Shown one piece after another: positions 42,195 to 51,466 of a DNA stretch of 64,000 nucleotides. The DNA is taken from assembly GCF_000507245.1 (NCBI RefSeq), contig NC_023035.1, positions 1,005,001-1,069,000 on the forward strand, in the 5' to 3' direction. Each line of letters opens with the position of its first letter. The first letter of the stretch is position 1. The position numbers were made by a program, and so were the translations under genes. Source of the DNA: Salinispira pacifica. GTDB taxonomy: Bacteria > Spirochaetota > Spirochaetia > DSM-27196 > Salinispiraceae. The notes beneath the pieces are model-generated. The model saw nothing but the letters and a program-made list of their open reading frames with translations, made no database searches and had not been told where the DNA came from.

Positions 42195-42860
42195 ATGAAA
42201 TACCGATGCATATTAATTGATCATGATGATACCGCCGTGAACAGCACCCCCAGCGTGCATCATCCCGCCCACGTGGAGCAGATGAAGCGGTTGGGAAGGG
42301 AGGAGCAGACCCGGAACCTGGAGGACTGGTTCCGTCTGAACTACCATCCGGGCATTCACCATTTCCTGGAGAAGGAGCTGGCCTTGAACGAAAAAGATGC
42401 TCTGCTGTGCTACAACGTGTGGCGGGAATATACCCAAAGCCGCGTACCTCCCTTTTTTCCCGGTATGCTGGACCTTCTCAGTGAAGTGGTGCGCCAGGGA
42501 GGCGTCGTGGCAGTGGTTTCCCATTCGGAAGTGGATATAATCCGCCGCCATTATGAGCTGCAGCAGGATGTACCGGGCTTCATGCCCGCAGAAATTTTCG
42601 GGTGGACCGGCGATCCGACCAAGGCCAAACCCCATGTGTATCCGGTGGAAGAAATGATCCGCCGCCACGCTCTGAAACCGGAAGAGATCATCATGATCGA
42701 CGATCTCAAGCCGGGCATTGAAATGTCCAGAAGGGCGGGAATCGCATCCATGGGTGCGGGGTGGAGTCATGCCATTCCGGAAATCCGGAAAGATATCAGC
42801 GAAATGGCAGACTATTATTTCACATCAGTGGAAGATGCGGCCCGGTGGCTTCTGGATTAA
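42195..42860 (+). CDS. HAD-superfamily hydrolase
   Basis: 221 residues. Motif I is present as LIDHDDTAV at residue 7, then VVSHSE (motif II), KPHVYPVEEMIRRH with the lysine, and IMIDDLKPG (motif IV). The cap lies between residues 15 and 95. The family removes phosphate from small molecules, as in phosphoglycolate phosphatase. The motif I DHDDT variant is slightly unusual but keeps both aspartates. It follows the esterase by 70 bases on the same strand. Confidence 0.85.
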   Translation: MKYRCILIDHDDTAVNSTPSVHHPAHVEQMKRLGREEQTRNLEDWFRLNYHPGIHHFLEKELALNEKDALLCYNVWREYTQSRVPPFFPGMLDLLSEVVRQGGVVAVVSHSEVDIIRRHYELQQDVPGFMPAEIFGWTGDPTKAKPHVYPVEEMIRRHALKPEEIIMIDDLKPGIEMSRRAGIASMGAGWSHAIPEIRKDISEMADYYFTSVEDAARWLLD

Positions 42861-42942
42861 CCGGATCGGATACTCCATCTGCTTGGGGCCTGCCCCGGAG
42901 TCCGCACACCCCTTCACAGGCTTTGGGGCACTATCTGCCTTA

Positions 42943-43851
42943 TCAGAGACTGAGAAATGCTGTGAGGGCAAGTTTGAACTTCCAGCCTCCGCTTGCTCCG
43001 TGGGTGTAGGGCATCAGTTCAATTCCCAGGGGAATAGCCGGATTAATGTCATTCAGTTTCAGGATTGCCGCCGTTCCTCCGCTTACAAACATATCGCTGC
43101 TTTCCCCGGGATTTATTTCTGTTCTCAAGCCTGCAGCCCCTTTGAGCTGAAAAACCGGCAGATTGATCATATACCAATCAAGGTTGATAGTTGCGGAAGC
43201 CTGAACAGGGCTGGAGTTTCCAGGAGGAGAAGCTCCCAGATCAACGTAGAAAGAAAATCCCAAATCTTTCAGACTGTCAGTGCCCCGGGAAGAAAAGCCG
43301 CTGAAGAGCTCCACAGAGGAAAAATTGCTGGAGGCCCCCAGATGAATCCGGGTATCCCCCCTAGTCTCGGCCATGCTTACCCCGGGACTTCCTGAGGTAT
43401 CTGCATTGCTGATATTTCTGAACGGGAAATTCCCCTCCACAAGCAGCATTCCCGGTTGGAAATTGACGCTGCCTCCCATCCACACCGGCTGAAAATAGAG
43501 GGTGGTTTCCTCCCGGCTTTTCAAATAGACAATATCCACCAGTCCGCTGTAGCGCTGGGTCTGACCGTCGGTTCCGGCATGGGAGCTTAATTCCCGGTAT
43601 ACGTAGTACACCTTCTCCAGCTCATACTCACGGGCTTCATTGCCCCGGGCGAGGAGGAGAATTTCATCGTTGCGGATGAGAATTTCTTCGATGGTTTCAA
43701 AGCGGGGCCTGCGGGCGAGATTGCTGAACGAAGCATCGGGCTGATCCGGCAGATCGCTCACCTCAGCATCCGACTGGGCGCTGAGCATTCCGGGAAGCAG
43801 AACGGCGAGCATTAAAAGGGAAAGTACGGTTTTACAGAATGTTTTTTGCAT
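42943..43851 (-). CDS. Exported protein, possibly outer-membrane or periplasmic
   Basis: 302 residues from the ATG at 43851, chosen because it begins a clear signal peptide (TVLSLLMLAVLLPGMLSAQ). The mature part is strand-rich with alternating patterns (LDWYMINLPVFQLKG, GASSNFSSVELFSG) and ends in an amphipathic strand WKFKLALTAFLSL, as seen in outer-membrane beta barrels. The start overlaps the end of the protease gene by 20 bases, so they are co-translated. Function unknown. Confidence 0.7.
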   Translation of the reverse strand: MQKTFCKTVLSLLMLAVLLPGMLSAQSDAEVSDLPDQPDASFSNLARRPRFETIEEILIRNDEILLLARGNEAREYELEKVYYVYRELSSHAGTDGQTQRYSGLVDIVYLKSREETTLYFQPVWMGGSVNFQPGMLLVEGNFPFRNISNADTSGSPGVSMAETRGDTRIHLGASSNFSSVELFSGFSSRGTDSLKDLGFSFYVDLGASPPGNSSPVQASATINLDWYMINLPVFQLKGAAGLRTEINPGESSDMFVSGGTAAILKLNDINPAIPLGIELMPYTHGASGGWKFKLALTAFLSL

Positions 43852-45592
43852 ATTTGCTTCTCCAGAGTGTGAGGATGAAATCGCTGATGTCAATTTCCAG
43901 GCTGTTCTCCCCTTGGGGAAGATGAAGTATGTGAAGTCTTCGGCTGCCGCCGTTGTACTCATCGGCAATAAGACCGATTTGATCGTCCGGGCGAATGCCC
44001 AGGTTATAGGCCTGGGTACCGCTGAGCACGTCTTTCACCTGGTAGAGTTTCATGCTGATGGTTTCGTTGCCCGCATCAAAATCCACGGTTCGTGCATCCT
44101 CGCTGTGAACCGAGAAGCCGAAGTTGGCCAGCAGGGTATCCACCTTGTACTGGATGAAGTTGGCGGTGTTTAGAGGGAAATCCGGGCGGCGGTGAAGCCG
44201 GGTGAGCATACGGCTGCTGCTTCCGTCGGCATGGCGGATCTGAAGTTCCACAATTGAACCGATGCTCCTGGAAGCGATGTAGCTTTGCATGTCAGTGATT
44301 TCATCGGCGGAGATGTTGTTTACCGCCATAATAATATCTTCAGAAACCAGTCCGAACTCCTTCAGAGGTGAAGACGGAAAAAGATAGTCGATCCGAAGAC
44401 CTTCCTCCACTTCGCTTGAGGTTATTCCCAGCCAGGCATTGCCGGTATGCTCTCCGTTCATGAGCTGCTGAATTTTACCCAGAATGGTACGGGTGGGAAT
44501 GGCAAAGTTGATCTCTTCACCGCTGAGACCGCTGCTTACCAGCCCGTAGATGCGGAAATCGTCACCCAGCATCATGCCGCCGCTGTTGCCCGGTGCGGAA
44601 TTGGCATCGAACTGGATTACGTTTCCCACCTCCGCCGCAGGACGTGAAACAGTGGATATAATCCCCCGGCTGAGACTGTCGGTGTAGCCGTAGGGATGAC
44701 CGTAGCTGTACATGGTTTCACCCTGTTTCAGCTCTGAACTGTCCCCCAGAATGCTGCGCATATGCATGCTGAAGGGCAGGGTTTCCTCCAGCTGAAGAAC
44801 TGCAAGATCGTTCAGGGTATCCACACCTTTCACCTCTGCAGTAAATGTGCGTCCGCCGCTGGTTCGTGCTTCAATACGTACTTCGGTATTCCGAGGATTA
44901 TCGAAGCCCTGCACCACATGATATGCGGTAAGAATATGCCGGGGACCGACAATAATGCCGCTGCCGCTGAACTCCGCCCGCCGCTCAACAATGTCCTGAA
45001 CCCGGTAGCGGAATTCCACTTTAACCTCTGTGAGAAGTTGTGATGCGGTTTCCAGATCCAATGCTTCGCCCTGAAAGAAATTTTCCGTCAAACGGTGATC
45101 AAGAATAAAAAGAATATCGAAGGCAGCTGTATCCAATGCCTGCCGGGCAAGCAGGTCCCGCTGTTCCTCCAGGTTCCGGGCATCCCCGGCGATGGTGGGA
45201 AGGTTCATGCTCATTAGTGAATCGAGATTATGATAATGGGTTACTGCGTTGTACAGCCGATTCTCCTCCAGAGCCCGGCTGAATTCAGCCTGTTCCAGTC
45301 CGTACAATTCATTGAGCAGAGTGCCTGCTGCTTCGGGAAAGCTTTCATAGTGCTCGTTGAGAAGCTTCAGCGCCTGAAATGGATCCGGTCCCTGGAAGAA
45401 GTATCTCACTTCCTGAATAAACGCATCGGCGTTATAGCTTTCCTGCACCTCAGTTGTCTGGCAGGAGACAGCAAGCAGAAGTGCGGCAAGCACTGCCCCG
45501 AAGGGAAGGCTGCGTTTCAAGATTCGGTTGGGAACCCGTTGAGGTTGCGTTTGTTGACGAAGTTGCGGCTGTTCACCTGATGTTGAATCCAT
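43832..45592 (-). CDS. HtrA-like trypsin-type serine protease lipoprotein with PDZ domain
   Basis: 586 residues. A hydrophobic N terminus with lipobox LAVSC near residue 45 is followed by a helical region, then an S1C protease domain with the triad His (LTAYHVV), Asp (LNDLAVLQL) and Ser (SAPGNSGGMM). A PDZ domain comes next (AWLGITSS, SPLKEFGLVSEDIIMAVN), then a C-terminal extension of about 110 residues unlike typical DegP. It probably degrades or senses misfolded envelope proteins. The exported protein encoded downstream may be its substrate or partner (inference). Confidence 0.88.
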   Translation of the reverse strand: MDSTSGEQPQLRQQTQPQRVPNRILKRSLPFGAVLAALLLAVSCQTTEVQESYNADAFIQEVRYFFQGPDPFQALKLLNEHYESFPEAAGTLLNELYGLEQAEFSRALEENRLYNAVTHYHNLDSLMSMNLPTIAGDARNLEEQRDLLARQALDTAAFDILFILDHRLTENFFQGEALDLETASQLLTEVKVEFRYRVQDIVERRAEFSGSGIIVGPRHILTAYHVVQGFDNPRNTEVRIEARTSGGRTFTAEVKGVDTLNDLAVLQLEETLPFSMHMRSILGDSSELKQGETMYSYGHPYGYTDSLSRGIISTVSRPAAEVGNVIQFDANSAPGNSGGMMLGDDFRIYGLVSSGLSGEEINFAIPTRTILGKIQQLMNGEHTGNAWLGITSSEVEEGLRIDYLFPSSPLKEFGLVSEDIIMAVNNISADEITDMQSYIASRSIGSIVELQIRHADGSSSRMLTRLHRRPDFPLNTANFIQYKVDTLLANFGFSVHSEDARTVDFDAGNETISMKLYQVKDVLSGTQAYNLGIRPDDQIGLIADEYNGGSRRLHILHLPQGENSLEIDISDFILTLWRSKYAKNIL

Positions 45593-45697
45593 CGGTCCTC
45601 CGGATGGTGATATTTTTACTGTCTGAAGATTCAGAAGCTACATAATACAGAAGGGGAAATAATCAGTCCAGCAGGGAGAAATGGAAACACCCTGGCG

Positions 45698-46405
45698 TCA
45701 TACTTTTCCCACCGGAGCACCATAGACCATAAGCTCGGTTTCACCGTCCACGCCCAGAAGGGCATCGCACTTTTCCTGGTCGTATGCACCGATTGCACAG
45801 GTTCCCCCATCGATGGCCGCACATGCAAGATACAGATTCTGACAGAGATGACCGGCATCAAGAGCTACCAGCTTGGGCATCCTGCCGGGGTAGCGCCAGT
45901 GGGTCCGGTAAGGAACTGCAGTCCAGAGAAATATGACCGGTGCATCCCAGCCCTGGCCGTTCAGTGCTTCCCTGCATTGCTCCCGAAGGTTTTCCGGGCG
46001 GGATACCAGCAGCAGCTCATGCTCATAGGGGCGGTACAGGTAAATTCCTTCATCCAGACCCTCCACATGAAACACAGCAATGTAGGTTTCAAAGGGATGG
46101 CGGGCGCCTGCAGAAGGGGAGGTTCGTCTGCTGCCCCGGGGAGTCGTTTCATGAATGCCCTGGGTTGCAAACAGCAGCCATCCCAGTTCCGTCAGGCTGA
46201 TTGCCTGTTCCAGAAATTTCCGTTCACTCCGCCGGGTAAGGATGGCATGTACCAGATCAATGCCGGTAAAGCTGTCAAAATCGGGTTCGGGAAGAGGATG
46301 GCGTTCACCGTTCCATTCTTTCTGGAATGCCGGCACTTCCGCTCCTTTTTGCTGATCCGATTCGATATTCAGATGCCAGTTTGATTGCAGGTTTGATATA
46401 TCCAT
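45698..46405 (-). CDS. SagB/ThcOx-type nitroreductase-fold oxidoreductase
   Basis: 235 residues. LTRRSERKF near residue 57 starts the FMN site, followed by PSAGARHPFETYIAVF (the typical SAGxxHP segment of SagB-like dehydrogenases), GHLCQNLYLACAAIDGGTCAIGAY, and a C-terminal VYGAPVGKV. In peptide clusters these enzymes oxidise azolines; many stand-alone members have other unknown roles. No precursor peptide or cyclodehydratase is seen nearby. It starts 6 bases after the MFS transporter gene. Confidence 0.82.
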   Translation of the reverse strand: MDISNLQSNWHLNIESDQQKGAEVPAFQKEWNGERHPLPEPDFDSFTGIDLVHAILTRRSERKFLEQAISLTELGWLLFATQGIHETTPRGSRRTSPSAGARHPFETYIAVFHVEGLDEGIYLYRPYEHELLLVSRPENLREQCREALNGQGWDAPVIFLWTAVPYRTHWRYPGRMPKLVALDAGHLCQNLYLACAAIDGGTCAIGAYDQEKCDALLGVDGETELMVYGAPVGKV

Positions 46406-46411
46406 AATTGA

Positions 46412-47773
46412 TTAATCCTTCCCGGGCGCCGCCGGCTCCGAAAGTATCATCCCGCTGAGAAACAGCAGCGCAGCGGTCCCCGCCAGCACGGCGGCTGCCG
46501 CCCCGTAGCCTCCCGCAATGCTCAGGCTGGCTGAAAGCATGATGGGGCCCAATGCCGAACCTGCCACAAGAATTCCCATGATGAAACCGGAAATGGCTCC
46601 CAGATGTGTTGTGCCGAAAAACCGCGGCCATGTAAGGGTTGTGAGGCTGTTGAAACTCCCACCGGCCAGCCCGTTTCCCAAAATGATTATAGCAGTAAAA
46701 ACGAATCCGGGCTGTAAAAAATTTATCCCGATCATGGAAATCATCAAGCCGGAAAGGAGGGTTGCCAGTATCCATTTCAGCCGGATAAAATCCGAGGCGA
46801 AGCTCACCAGGGCGTTTACAATCACTGAAATAATGCTTACGGGAATAAACACCGACACGGCAATGCTCCGTCCGATTCCCGCTTCTGCGAATATGCTGAC
46901 TACATGAAAGGTGAAACCGGTAATGTAGAGTGACGAGAGCCCCACCGAAAGACCGTACACCCAGAACCTAGCGGTTTTCACCGCCTCTGAGAGGCTCATA
47001 TCCGGTGCCTTCACCTGGTCAGCGGCATCATCTCCCGGTGCGTCTGTATGTTTCTCAAGGTTTCGGGTCAGTTCATCACCGGGATCCGCCGGTTCCCCGT
47101 CGGGCTTCAATCCTACAGATTCAGGGTTGTCCCGGACAAGTATCACATAGAGGCTCACACCGAGAATCAGGACGATGAGGCCGCTGATCCTCCATGCTCC
47201 CTGCCATCCTGCGGCCTGGATCAGACGGTCGAAAAACGCCGGTGCGGAATTGAAGCCGAAACTCACGAATGTTCCCACAATGGCGCTCACCATGCCCCGG
47301 CGTTTCACAAACCAGCGCATGGGCAGGTTGCGGCTTACCAGGGTGAGAGAGCCCTGACCGAGAAAACGGAGGAGAAAAAAGCCTGCGCTCATGATAATCA
47401 TGGCTGTCAGCCCCGGAGGGAGCAAGGTCAGCGTCCTGGATGCAGCATCAACAATACCGTCAATATAACTGAGTACCAGAAGAGAAAGCCCCAGCAAAGC
47501 CGCCACAATGCTTCCGAACCGTCTGCTGCCCCAGCGGTCCAGAAGAACTCCGCTGGCGGAGAGAATGGCCGCAGACGAGAGTGTCCCGATCATATATGCC
47601 AGACTGAGCTGATCCCGGCTTAGATGCAGTGCATCGATGAGGAAATCGGTGAACACCGAAACCCCGATGGTCTGCCCGGGAATGCTCAATAGCATTCCGA
47701 TGGTGCCCGCTCCAACCATTACCCATCCGTAATAAAAGGGCATTCGCCGGTATATATTGCCGTGTTTTGCTTG
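46412..47773 (-). CDS. MFS transporter, OFA/NarK-like
   Basis: About 453 residues with 12 hydrophobic segments and a central hydrophilic loop near 210-250. FYYGWVMVGAGTIGM at the N terminus and the LDRWGSRR loop between helices 2 and 3 fit the oxalate/formate and monocarboxylate branch of MFS. The substrate is unknown. The start at MQAKHGN was chosen because hydrophobic sequence follows soon; an upstream ATG at 47803 is possible. It forms an operon with the SagB-type gene. Confidence 0.82.
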   Translation of the reverse strand, partial: QAKHGNIYRRMPFYYGWVMVGAGTIGMLLSIPGQTIGVSVFTDFLIDALHLSRDQLSLAYMIGTLSSAAILSASGVLLDRWGSRRFGSIVAALLGLSLLVLSYIDGIVDAASRTLTLLPPGLTAMIIMSAGFFLLRFLGQGSLTLVSRNLPMRWFVKRRGMVSAIVGTFVSFGFNSAPAFFDRLIQAAGWQGAWRISGLIVLILGVSLYVILVRDNPESVGLKPDGEPADPGDELTRNLEKHTDAPGDDAADQVKAPDMSLSEAVKTARFWVYGLSVGLSSLYITGFTFHVVSIFAEAGIGRSIAVSVFIPVSIISVIVNALVSFASDFIRLKWILATLLSGLMISMIGINFLQPGFVFTAIIILGNGLAGGSFNSLTTLTWPRFFGTTHLGAISGFIMGILVAGSALGPIMLSASLSIAGGYGAAAAVLAGTAALLFLSGMILSEPAAPGKD

Positions 47774-47792
47774 CATGCGTTGAATCCTTATG

Positions 47793-47936
47793 CAGTGCAC
47801 CAAAGCTTGTGAAAACCTGAGGTTTCCAAATTTTCACCGTTTCTGTCCGCCGCCGATAGCGGTGCAAAAATGTGCACCACCATATCAAGTGTGACGGCGG
47901 CTGGGAATTTTTCTTTTCACAAGCTTCTGTGCACTG
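47793..47936. repeat. 144-bp element with 23-bp inverted ends, MITE-like
   Basis: CAGTGCAC-CA-AAGCTTGTGAAAA at the left and its near-perfect complement at the right (2 mismatches) enclose a stretch with a second hairpin (GGTGCA-AAAATG-TGCACC, about 47852-47872). No gene inside. It lies in the 349-base gap before the dtxR-type gene. A single arm is at 7582. It could be a small non-autonomous element or two divergent regulatory sites. Confidence 0.55.
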
Positions 47937-48004
47937 GATGTAGTAAAGAGAGGAAGTGGTAGCATATTTCACCGATCTTGGGAATCATCACGGCGGCTCA
48001 TCAT

Positions 48005-48043
48005 GGCGGTACAAAACGGCGGTACAAAACGGCGATACAACAC
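48005..48043. repeat. Three 13-bp tandem repeats
   Basis: GGCGGTACAAAAC occurs twice in a row, then a changed third unit GGCGATACAACAC. They lie between the MFS gene and the metalloregulator gene; no function is evident. Confidence 0.6.
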
Positions 48044-48122
48044 GGCAACTCAACTCAGCCGGGAGTAAGGCGCAGGTGAGCATGAAAAGTGATGGGGCAG
48101 GCTGCCTGTGGAAGTGCCGCCT

Positions 48123-48497
48123 TCAGGCGGGTTCCTGTCCCACAAGATCACGGATGGCAGAGAGGGTTTCGGGAGATATGATATGCTCCATCCGGCAGGC
48201 GTCTTTTTCGGCAATTGAGAGTGGGACCCCCAGGGTTCGCACCAGATATTTGGTGATGCACACATGCCGCATCTTCACATCTTCGGCCAGCTCAAGGCCT
48301 TTGGGGGTGAAGCGGATGTTTCCGTATGGCTCGTGGTGAATCAGCCCGTCTTCCTTCAGGATTTTCAGTGCCCGGTTTACGCTGGGTTTGGATACATCAA
48401 GGGCTTTTGCCACATCCACCGAATGGACGGGATGCTCCTTGCCCTCCAGTTCGAGAATGGTTTCCAAATACATTTCCAGGGATTCACTGTAAGACAT
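48123..48497 (-). CDS. DtxR/MntR-type metal-dependent repressor
   Basis: 124 residues. The winged helix covers residues 1-65 (SYSESLEMYLETILEL, VDVAKALDVSKPSVNRAL, GLIHHEPYG). A dimerisation and metal-site segment follows (MRHVCITKYLVRTLGV, DACRMEHIIS), with the conserved Cys/His/Glu ligands in DACRMEH. The short length without an SH3 domain is like MntR. It sits at the 3' end of the feo cluster and is the obvious candidate to repress it when iron or manganese is plentiful. Confidence 0.88.
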   Translation of the reverse strand: MSYSESLEMYLETILELEGKEHPVHSVDVAKALDVSKPSVNRALKILKEDGLIHHEPYGNIRFTPKGLELAEDVKMRHVCITKYLVRTLGVPLSIAEKDACRMEHIISPETLSAIRDLVGQEPA

Positions 48498-48619
48498 GGG
48501 AGTTTACCTCTTGATTCAAGTATAGTACGCATGAAGCCCGGGCGCATGCTCTTCGAAGCTATCCGGCGAAAAACCCTTGGATTATGGCGGCTTTCAGAGA
48601 AGACCAGGGCAGAACGCCT

Positions 48620-48904
48620 TCACCCGCAGCTGCAGCCCGGATCCGGTCTGGCTGCCCCTGAACGCCGTCGTTCCGTTGCAGTCGGTGAACCTGCGGTTGC
48701 ATGTCCAAAGCCGTCCCCTCCACCGGCGGCAGAACAGCTTTCCGCCGGTGCCGTGCAGTGATCAAGGAGGGGGCAGGATGCGCAGCCCGGGAATACGTTG
48801 GGGGGAAGCCGTTTCCGCCGTTGCCGGTCCGCCCGGATTTTCAGGATGCCGGGGGTCAGCATCAGAACGATGACCCCCAGCACCAGAAGGTTTGCAGCAA
48901 TCAT
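48620..48904 (-). CDS. FeoB-associated Cys-rich membrane protein
   Basis: 94 residues: an N-terminal membrane helix (AANLLVLGVIVLMLTPGIL), a basic stretch, then CASCPLLDHC, the small Cys-rich motif of FeoB-associated proteins. The tail (Ala/Gly/Pro-rich, ending CSCG) is longer than usual. The ATG overlaps the feoB stop by 4 bases, so the two are coupled. The family is thought to help FeoB-mediated iron uptake. Confidence 0.72.
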   Translation of the reverse strand: MIAANLLVLGVIVLMLTPGILKIRADRQRRKRLPPNVFPGCASCPLLDHCTAPAESCSAAGGGDGFGHATAGSPTATERRRSGAARPDPGCSCG

Positions 48905-50924
48905 TTGGCCCGTCCTGTTTCAACCGGTGAAAGGGCAATTGATGAATGGCCGCTGCTTCGGCTTCCTTTCCACATGAAATATCCTGTTACCGAGATGATC
49001 GCCGCCACCGCCAGCAGGCCGGGGAGGAAGCCCGATCCGACTGTCCCGGCGGTAATGAGGGTGCCGATCTGGTATACCAGGAAGGAAAGCACGTAGCCCA
49101 TACCCAGCTGAAAACCGATGGCCCCCCAGAGCCATTTGGGAGATTCCATTTCCGAGTTCATGGCTCCGATGGCTGCAAAACAGGGAGGGGTGAAGAGGTT
49201 GAATACCAGGTAGGAAAGACCTGCCACTGCGCCGATTCCGAAGACCGAAAGTACTTCGCCGCCGCCGGATACCAGCGCAAGCTCTTCAATATCAATAAAA
49301 TTGGTAATGGAGAATGTAACCGCCAGGGTTCCCACCACGTTCTCCTTGGCGATGAAACCGGTAATTGCTGCGGCTGCGAACTGCCAGACACCGAAACCCA
49401 GGGGGATAAATATGAAGGCCAGGGGAGATGCCAGACTTGCAAGAATGCTGCTTCCGGGCATGGATTCTCCCACAACCTGGAACTGCCAGTTGAAGGTCTG
49501 AAGCATGTGAACTGCTGCATTACACACAAGAATGATGGTTCCGGCCTTGATGATAAACGCCTTGGCCCGTCTTAACATAGAGGCTGCGGCTCTGCGGATG
49601 CCGGGAAGACGGTATTCGGGAAGTTCCATAATAAAATAGGATCGGGATCTGTCACCGGTAATCCGGCGTACCACCAGACCGCTGATAATGATCACAAAAA
49701 TCGCGAGAAAGTACATGGATGTACCCACCCATGCCTGGTCGCCGAAAAACACTCCGGCAAACAGGGCGATAATGGGCAGCTTGGCACCGCAGGGCATGAA
49801 GGGAGATAGCATGGCGGTGGTTCGCCGCTGCCGTTCGTTCTTAATGGTGCGGGTTGCCATAATTCCGGGAATTGCGCAGCCGGTGCTTACAATCATGGGA
49901 ATGATGGACTTCCCCGACAGGCCGATTTTCTTGAAAAACCGGTCCATAATTACCGCAACACGGGACATGTACACCGAATCTTCAAGAAGGGCCAGCATAA
50001 AAAACAGAACCATGATCAGCGGGAGAAATCCCACGACCGCACCCACACCGCCGATGATTCCGTCCAGAAGCAGTGCACTCAGTACGGGGTGTACCTGATC
50101 TCCCAGGAGAGCAGCAACCCAGCCGTACACGGTGTCGATTCCGCCAACAAGGAGATCGGCCAGCCATGGTCCCACCCAGGTTTGGGAGAATGAGAACACC
50201 AGCCAGATCACCCCCGCAAATATGGGCAGTCCCAGCCACTTATGGGCAACGATCCGGTCCACGGCATCCTGAAAGGTCTGCCTGGACGAATCCACTTTTC
50301 GCCGTTCTGCCTGCTCCACCAGGTTGTTTACCCATGAAAAGCGTTCCGGATCTTCTTTTGCTTCGACGTGCCCGGCTTTCGAGGCGGAACGGGATGTATA
50401 GGCCGGAGCCTGGGCTTTGGTATGTTTGAAACGGTTCATGGCGGACTCCAGGAGTTCCCCAAGGCCGTTCTGATTCTGTGCGCTGGCCATCGTCTGGATT
50501 ACCGGACAGTTGAGAGACTCGCTGAGAATCCGGGTATCCAGGATTATGCCTTTCTTTGCCTGAAGATCGCTTTTATTCAGGGCCACAACCAGGGGTATGC
50601 CCAGCTCAAGAAGCTGGGTGGTGAAATACAGGCTCCGGTTGAGATTAGTGGCATCCACGATATTGATAATCAAATCCGGGTTTTCATTCTCAATAAAATC
50701 CCGGGTAATGGATTCTTCTCCGGTGAATGGTGATATGGAATATGCACCGGGCAGGTCCACAATCATCACATCCTCTGTTCCGGGATTCAGGAACTCCTTC
50801 ACCGGGCCTTCTTTTTTGGCTACAGTGACTCCGGGCCAGTTGCCCACATGTTCGGTACTGCCGGTAATGGCATTGTACAGAGTGGTTTCCCGCTGTTGGG
50901 ATTACCGGTCTGCGCAATCTTCAT
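48901..50924 (-). CDS. feoB: Ferrous iron transporter FeoB with apparent frameshift in the G1 motif
   Basis: The intact frame 48901-50847 gives 648 residues beginning GNWPGVTVAKKEG, with G3 (DLPGAYSISPFT), G4 (NKSD), the long permease part with two Gate regions (GCAIPGIMATRTIKN, PCGAKLPII) and about ten membrane segments. The true start is the ATG at 50924 (MKIAQTGNPNSGK). Just after GGGAAA one A appears lost at about 50886-50888, breaking the Walker A GNPNSGKT motif. As sequenced, the GTPase loop is lost unless a downstream start is used. This may be a sequencing error or a real mutation. Confidence 0.88.
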
Positions 50925-50934
50925 TGCTCACTAC

Positions 50935-50964
50935 TATTGGTATTGGTATTGGTATTGGTATTGG
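50935..50964. repeat. Five tandem TATTGG hexamers just upstream of feoB
   Basis: Perfect (TATTGG)5 ends 11 bases before the feoB ATG on the minus strand, within its leader. Repeats of this kind change length easily, and here a change would alter the spacing in front of the ribosome site. Confidence 0.8.
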
Positions 50965-50966
50965 TA

Positions 50967-51071
50967 TCACAGAGCTCGAAGCTCCGGGGGGTGGCTGCAG
51001 GTATGGTTGCAGTTGTGGTTTTTTTCCAGCCGACCGGGATCATTCCGGGGGTTGGCAGCTGTCTTGCCCAT
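50967..51071 (-). CDS. Possible 34-residue Cys/His peptide between feoA and feoB
   Basis: A short frame from ATG 51071 to TGA 50967 encodes a peptide with the dense motif HNCNHTCSH, which could bind a metal. It lies exactly between feoA and feoB. No good ribosome site is visible, and the frame could be chance in a GC-rich leader. I do not recognise a family. Confidence 0.3.
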   Translation of the reverse strand: MGKTAANPRNDPGRLEKNHNCNHTCSHPPELRAL

Positions 51072-51134
51072 AAATGTTGCAAAGTTAGTCTCGGATAACT
51101 TGTTGCCCAAAAAATGCGGCTTGGACCATCCTTA

Positions 51135-51392
51135 TCAGGCGATCCGTTCCCGGCTGCGGCAGGCTTTTACCGGTTCTGTTGCGATGCCGATGGCTGATGC
51201 CAGATCTGCATCGATGCTGTACCTGGCGTTTTTCACATTGATGATGATATTTTCAGCAAGCCGTGAGATGACGGTAACTTTTTCCCCCGGATAACAGCCC
51301 AGGGTGAACAGAAATTCTTTCATTCCCTCTTCAGCGGCTGAGATGTGGGAAATGGTATATTCGGTATCGGTACGTGTGTTCAGCAACGTCAT
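51135..51392 (-). CDS. feoA: FeoA family iron-transport protein
   Basis: 85 residues with the small SH3-like FeoA fold: ISHISAAEEGMKEFLFTLGCYPGEKVTVIS and a C-terminal strand YSIDADLASAIGIATE. FeoA assists FeoB in ferrous iron uptake. GGAGG lies before the ATG, and a good promoter lies further upstream. The gene is followed by a leader of about 210 bases before feoB, longer than usual. Confidence 0.88.
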   Translation of the reverse strand: MTLLNTRTDTEYTISHISAAEEGMKEFLFTLGCYPGEKVTVISRLAENIIINVKNARYSIDADLASAIGIATEPVKACRSRERIA

Positions 51393-51437
51393 GGCTGCAC
51401 CTCCGCATATATGTTAACCGGCATTATCTTAAGTCCA

Positions 51438-51466
51438 AGTTTATCCGCGCTAACACAATCTGTCAA
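51438..51466 (-). promoter_or_regulatory. Promoter of the feo cluster
   Basis: TTGACA (51461-51466), 17 bases, TAAACT (51438-51443) on the minus strand. The stretch between the -10 and the start codon (CTTAAGATAA, GGTTAAC) has short dyads that could hold a DtxR/MntR operator, but no clear consensus is seen. Confidence 0.6.
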
